Source of the DNA: Annona cherimola | Taxonomy: Eukaryota > Streptophyta > Magnoliopsida > Magnoliales > Annonaceae | Direction: 5' to 3' | DNA length: 64,000 nucleotides | Assembly: GCA_030490835.1 (NCBI GenBank) | Contig: CM059977.1 | Coordinates: 17,279,335-17,343,334, forward strand | Shown: positions 60,870 through 64,000 of the stretch, in pieces | Layout: each line of letters begins with the position of its first letter | Position numbering within the stretch: the first letter of the stretch is position 1 | The notes under the pieces: generated by a model | What the model was told of the DNA's origin: nothing | What the model saw: only the letters and a program-made list of their open reading frames with translations | Databases searched by the model: none | Position numbers and translations under genes: made by a program

Positions 60870-62152
60870 TCCTTAGGATTACGTTTTAAAATTATTATTT
60901 ACAGTCATTGTTACCGGTGCAAATATTGTAGAAACTATTGCAAAAGAAAATATTATTAAATAACAAAAAACGCAGATAATTATTTTAATAATAAAATGTA
61001 AAATAATCAATTAGCATATTTACGTTAAAAAAATTACAATAAAATACTTCAAAAATGTGGAAACTATTTTTAAAAAATATTCCTCATGTTAATTCATTTC
61101 ATGTAGTTTTTGTTAAAATTTAAAAATTTTCACGAGAAATAATTTTAAAAACTAAATTTATAATAAAAATATTTAAATATATAAAAAATTAGAATATTCC
61201 TCATATTAAATAGAATAATTTAGTGTTTATCGAATTTTAAAAACTATCATGATAAATAATTTTAAAGATTATAACAAATATCATGAAAAAACTTGAAGGA
61301 ATACATTTTAAAATTATTATCTACAGTCATTATTACCGGTGCAAATATTGTAAAAACTACTGCAAAAGAAAAAATATTATTAGATAACAAAAAACGCAGA
61401 TAATTATTTTAATAATAAAAGTTACAATAATCAATTAGCATATTTACGTTCAACAAAAATTACAATAAAATACTTCAAAAATTCTGAAGCTATTTTTAAA
61501 AAATATTCCTCATGTTAAATCATTTCATGTTGTTTTTGTTAAAATTTAAAAATTTTCACAAGAAATAATTTTAAAAACTAAATTTATAATAAAAATATTT
61601 TAAATATATAAAAAATTAAAATATTCCTCATATTAAATAGAATAATTTAGTGTTTATCAGATTTTAAAAACTATCATGATAAATAATTTTAAAGATTAAA
61701 ATAAATATCATGATAAAAAATTGAAGGAATGCATTTTAAAATTATTATTTACAATCATTATTACCGATGAGAATATTGTAAAAACTATTGCAAAAACAAA
61801 AATATTATTAAATAACAAAAAACACAGATAATTATTTTACTAATAAAAGTTAAAATAATCAATTAGATTGTTTACGTTAAACAAAAATTACAATAAAATA
61901 CTTCAAAAATGCTGAAAGTATTTTTAAAAAATATTTCTCATGTTAAACCATTTCATGTTGTTTTTGTTAAAATTTAAAAATTTTCACAAGAAATAATTTT
62001 AAAAACTAAATTTACAATAAAAATATTTTGAATATATAAAAAAATTAAAATATTCCTCATATTAAATAGAATAATTTAGCGTTTATCAGATTTTAAAAAC
62101 TATCGTGATAAATAATTTTAAAGATTATAATAAAAATTGTGATAAAAAACTT
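60870..62152. repeat. Tandem array: three copies of a unit of about 425 bp
   Basis: Copies begin near 60880, 61302 and 61731 (spacings about 422 and 429 bp). Each contains TTTTAAAATTATTAT then CAGTCATT or CAATCATT, aaaaacgcagataattatttta, catttcatgt.gtttttgttaaaatt and tattaaatagaataattta. Copies differ by scattered substitutions and short indels. The unit is very AT-rich with no ORF, resembling a short satellite-like array. Confidence 0.92.
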
Positions 62153-63659
62153 GAACACTACAAATGATATAGTGAGAGAAGAAAGAAAGATAAAAAATAC
62201 TTTTATACAAAAAAGATCTTCGATATATAGTTACGAGATCTACCTATGAGAAAAGAAAATTTTTATTAATACAGAAATGGTAGAGTATAAGCTATCATCT
62301 GGCGATAGTAAAGGAGATGCATGGTAGAAGCCTTGCAAAAGACTTAGTTCAAATATGGAATGTGTTGTAACATTTCTCAATTCGCATTTGTCCATTCTTA
62401 ACACACATTTACTCATTTTTAATACAACTTTACTTGTTCTCAATATATCTTTACCCATTCATAATATATTTTCATCCCAAATTTTTATCACATCTTCATC
62501 CAATCTCATCTTCGAACTACCCCCAAGGGTAAGAGATTAAAATGGGAGAGCAAAGAATGCTTAAGCTTAGACCAAGTATGATTTATTGCTTTTGGTTCTC
62601 TTATATCCTTCTCCAATTGATGAATATAATTCGTATATATCTTCCATTTAAACGACCTTGATCCAGTTAGAAGTGCCATAATTTTTTGATAAGTACTCAG
62701 ATTATATCATTTCAATTGATATTACAATTAGGTCCTGAAAAATTCTTATAATTTTTTAACAATATTTTCTAAATATCTTAATTGGTGGACACTCTCATAG
62801 AAACTTGAGGGGAATAATGTCATCCTTATATTCCACATGCAAATGTGCATATCGAGGATTAAATCACCGATGCCTAGCTAATGGGGCCGGCCAACATACC
62901 ACTGAGGCAAACAGAAGTGTGATAGTTTAGAAGATTATAATCGGGGATTTCCCCATGGTCACAATCAATGAGCTTTTTAGCAAACTTAGGCTTATCATGG
63001 GTTATTTATCAGTGTAGTCAATTGCTTTTACATATTGAGCTAACCCATGATGCATGAGGCTTGGTTACCAAAAGAGCAGGCTACATGGTATCCTCCTCAA
63101 CATGCACAGCTAAGGGTGTGTTTCTTAAGTGGTAAAATTTCTAATTTAATATAAAAGTTTTTAACGTAATATGATAAAAGTAATAATAAAAAGTAAAGAA
63201 AATAAAATTAATTATTTTATACAAAACTAGTGAATTAAATTTTTATTTAATCATGAGAGAGCCGCAAATCTTCAAGGCTAGGTAAAATGACATAGCAACA
63301 GCAAAGACGTCATTGTTACCCACAACACTGCGGTGCTTCCTTAGTCAATTTATTTATATTTGTTGCAGACCAGCTTTTTTTTTTTTTTTTTGGTTAGAAA
63401 AATGGGATTTTCATGGTAGCTTTTTAAATATACTGGGAAATATTCAAGTGTACTTACTGTGCAACCGGCAGCAAATGGGGCCCAATCAATCATATAATTA
63501 AAATCTATTTTCACCGTATCTAAAATTATTTATTTTAGGGGCATATTAAGTTTCATCCAACTTGGATATGTGCATAGCCTCTAATTAAAAATGGTACAAA
63601 AGAAACGTAATAAATTTTAATTTATATATTAATTGTAAAACTATATATGCGACATACAT
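62153..63659. other. AT-rich intergenic sequence, no gene seen
   Basis: A fragment of the Tourist-like family (GGGTGTGTTTCTTAAGTGGTA) lies at about 63113-63240. A T-run of about 16 is at 63376-63391. Short ORFs are unsupported. Confidence 0.35.
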
Positions 63660-63940
63660 GCAACGCCTTTTTTATTTTTTATATTTTTTGTAAACATATT
63701 TTCCTATGTATATTTAGCTCATATATCAAGTTTTATTATCTTATAATATTTTTGTATATTTATTTTTAATTTCTAAAATAAGGTTTTTAAGGGGTTTAAA
63801 ATGAATTAAATATGTTTGAAATTGATGATTTTTAAAAATAAAAATAAATACATAAAAGTGTTATAAAATGGTAAACTTGGGATATAAGTTAAATACACAT
63901 AGAAAAATGTATTTATGAAAAAATTAGAAATTAAAAGAGT
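63660..63940. repeat. Foldback repeat of the dispersed arm family
   Basis: The left arm (cctatgtatatttagctcatatatcaag) is mirrored by the right arm (cttgggatataagttaaatacacatag) around a spacer, as at 32085-32450. Confidence 0.6.
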
Positions 63941-64000
63941 AATATAAAAGCGCATTATAATATGCGATGCCATCATATGGCATGTCACATTTGGTAGTTA

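Noticed and set aside
60870..62152. CRISPR-like or gene-array interpretation of the tandem repeats
   Set aside because: Units are about 425 bp, continuous without spacers, and in a plant genome; they are satellite-like.
1..64000. LTR retrotransposon
   Set aside because: No gag-pol reading frame and no pair of long direct repeats with TG..CA ends was recognised.

Overview
This is a stretch of a flowering-plant nuclear genome. The genes are split by GT-AG introns and belong to plant families: a B-box zinc finger, a giant tail-anchored coiled-coil protein and a bHLH35-type transcription factor. The wide AT-rich spaces between them are packed with small DNA transposons. The species cannot be fixed from the sequence alone. 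No rRNA, tRNA, CRISPR array, organelle insert or LTR-retrotransposon coding region was recognised.

Layout. Positions 1-117 (minus strand) hold the first 39 codons of a B-box zinc-finger gene that runs off the left edge, with promoter-like sequence to about 600. Positions 2.5-12 kb are intergenic: a hAT-like element with a perfect 8-bp target duplication (2509-3237), a hAT deletion derivative nested inside an older foldback MITE (4010-4958), a Tourist-like MITE (7077-7367) and several local duplications. Positions 12216-24274 (minus strand) hold one eight-exon gene. I reconstructed it to 2,879 codons: a coiled-coil, C-terminally membrane-anchored protein of the TNO1-like type with one 6-kb exon. 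Positions 25-44 kb have no convincing gene and contain further hAT-like, Tourist-like and foldback elements plus tandem duplications. Positions 44612-47317 (minus strand) hold a complete five-exon bHLH gene (244 aa) with a TATA box and a G-box upstream. Positions 47.5-53.9 kb are intergenic.

Positions 53914-58381 hold a structurally complete hAT transposon: perfect 12-bp terminal inverted repeats, a perfect 8-bp target duplication (GATGCTTC) and an uninterrupted BED-finger/hATC transposase. The rest of the window is AT-rich, with a three-copy tandem array of about 425 bp (60.87-62.15 kb).

The main story is transposon biology. A putatively autonomous hAT element sits in the same 64 kb as a 574-bp derivative that keeps only its two ends, and with a much older 851-bp relative. 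At least three other hAT-like families share its design of short TIRs followed by clusters of a family-specific short motif. The host genes are ordinary. The notable host feature is a 98-codon tandem duplication inside the giant coiled-coil protein.
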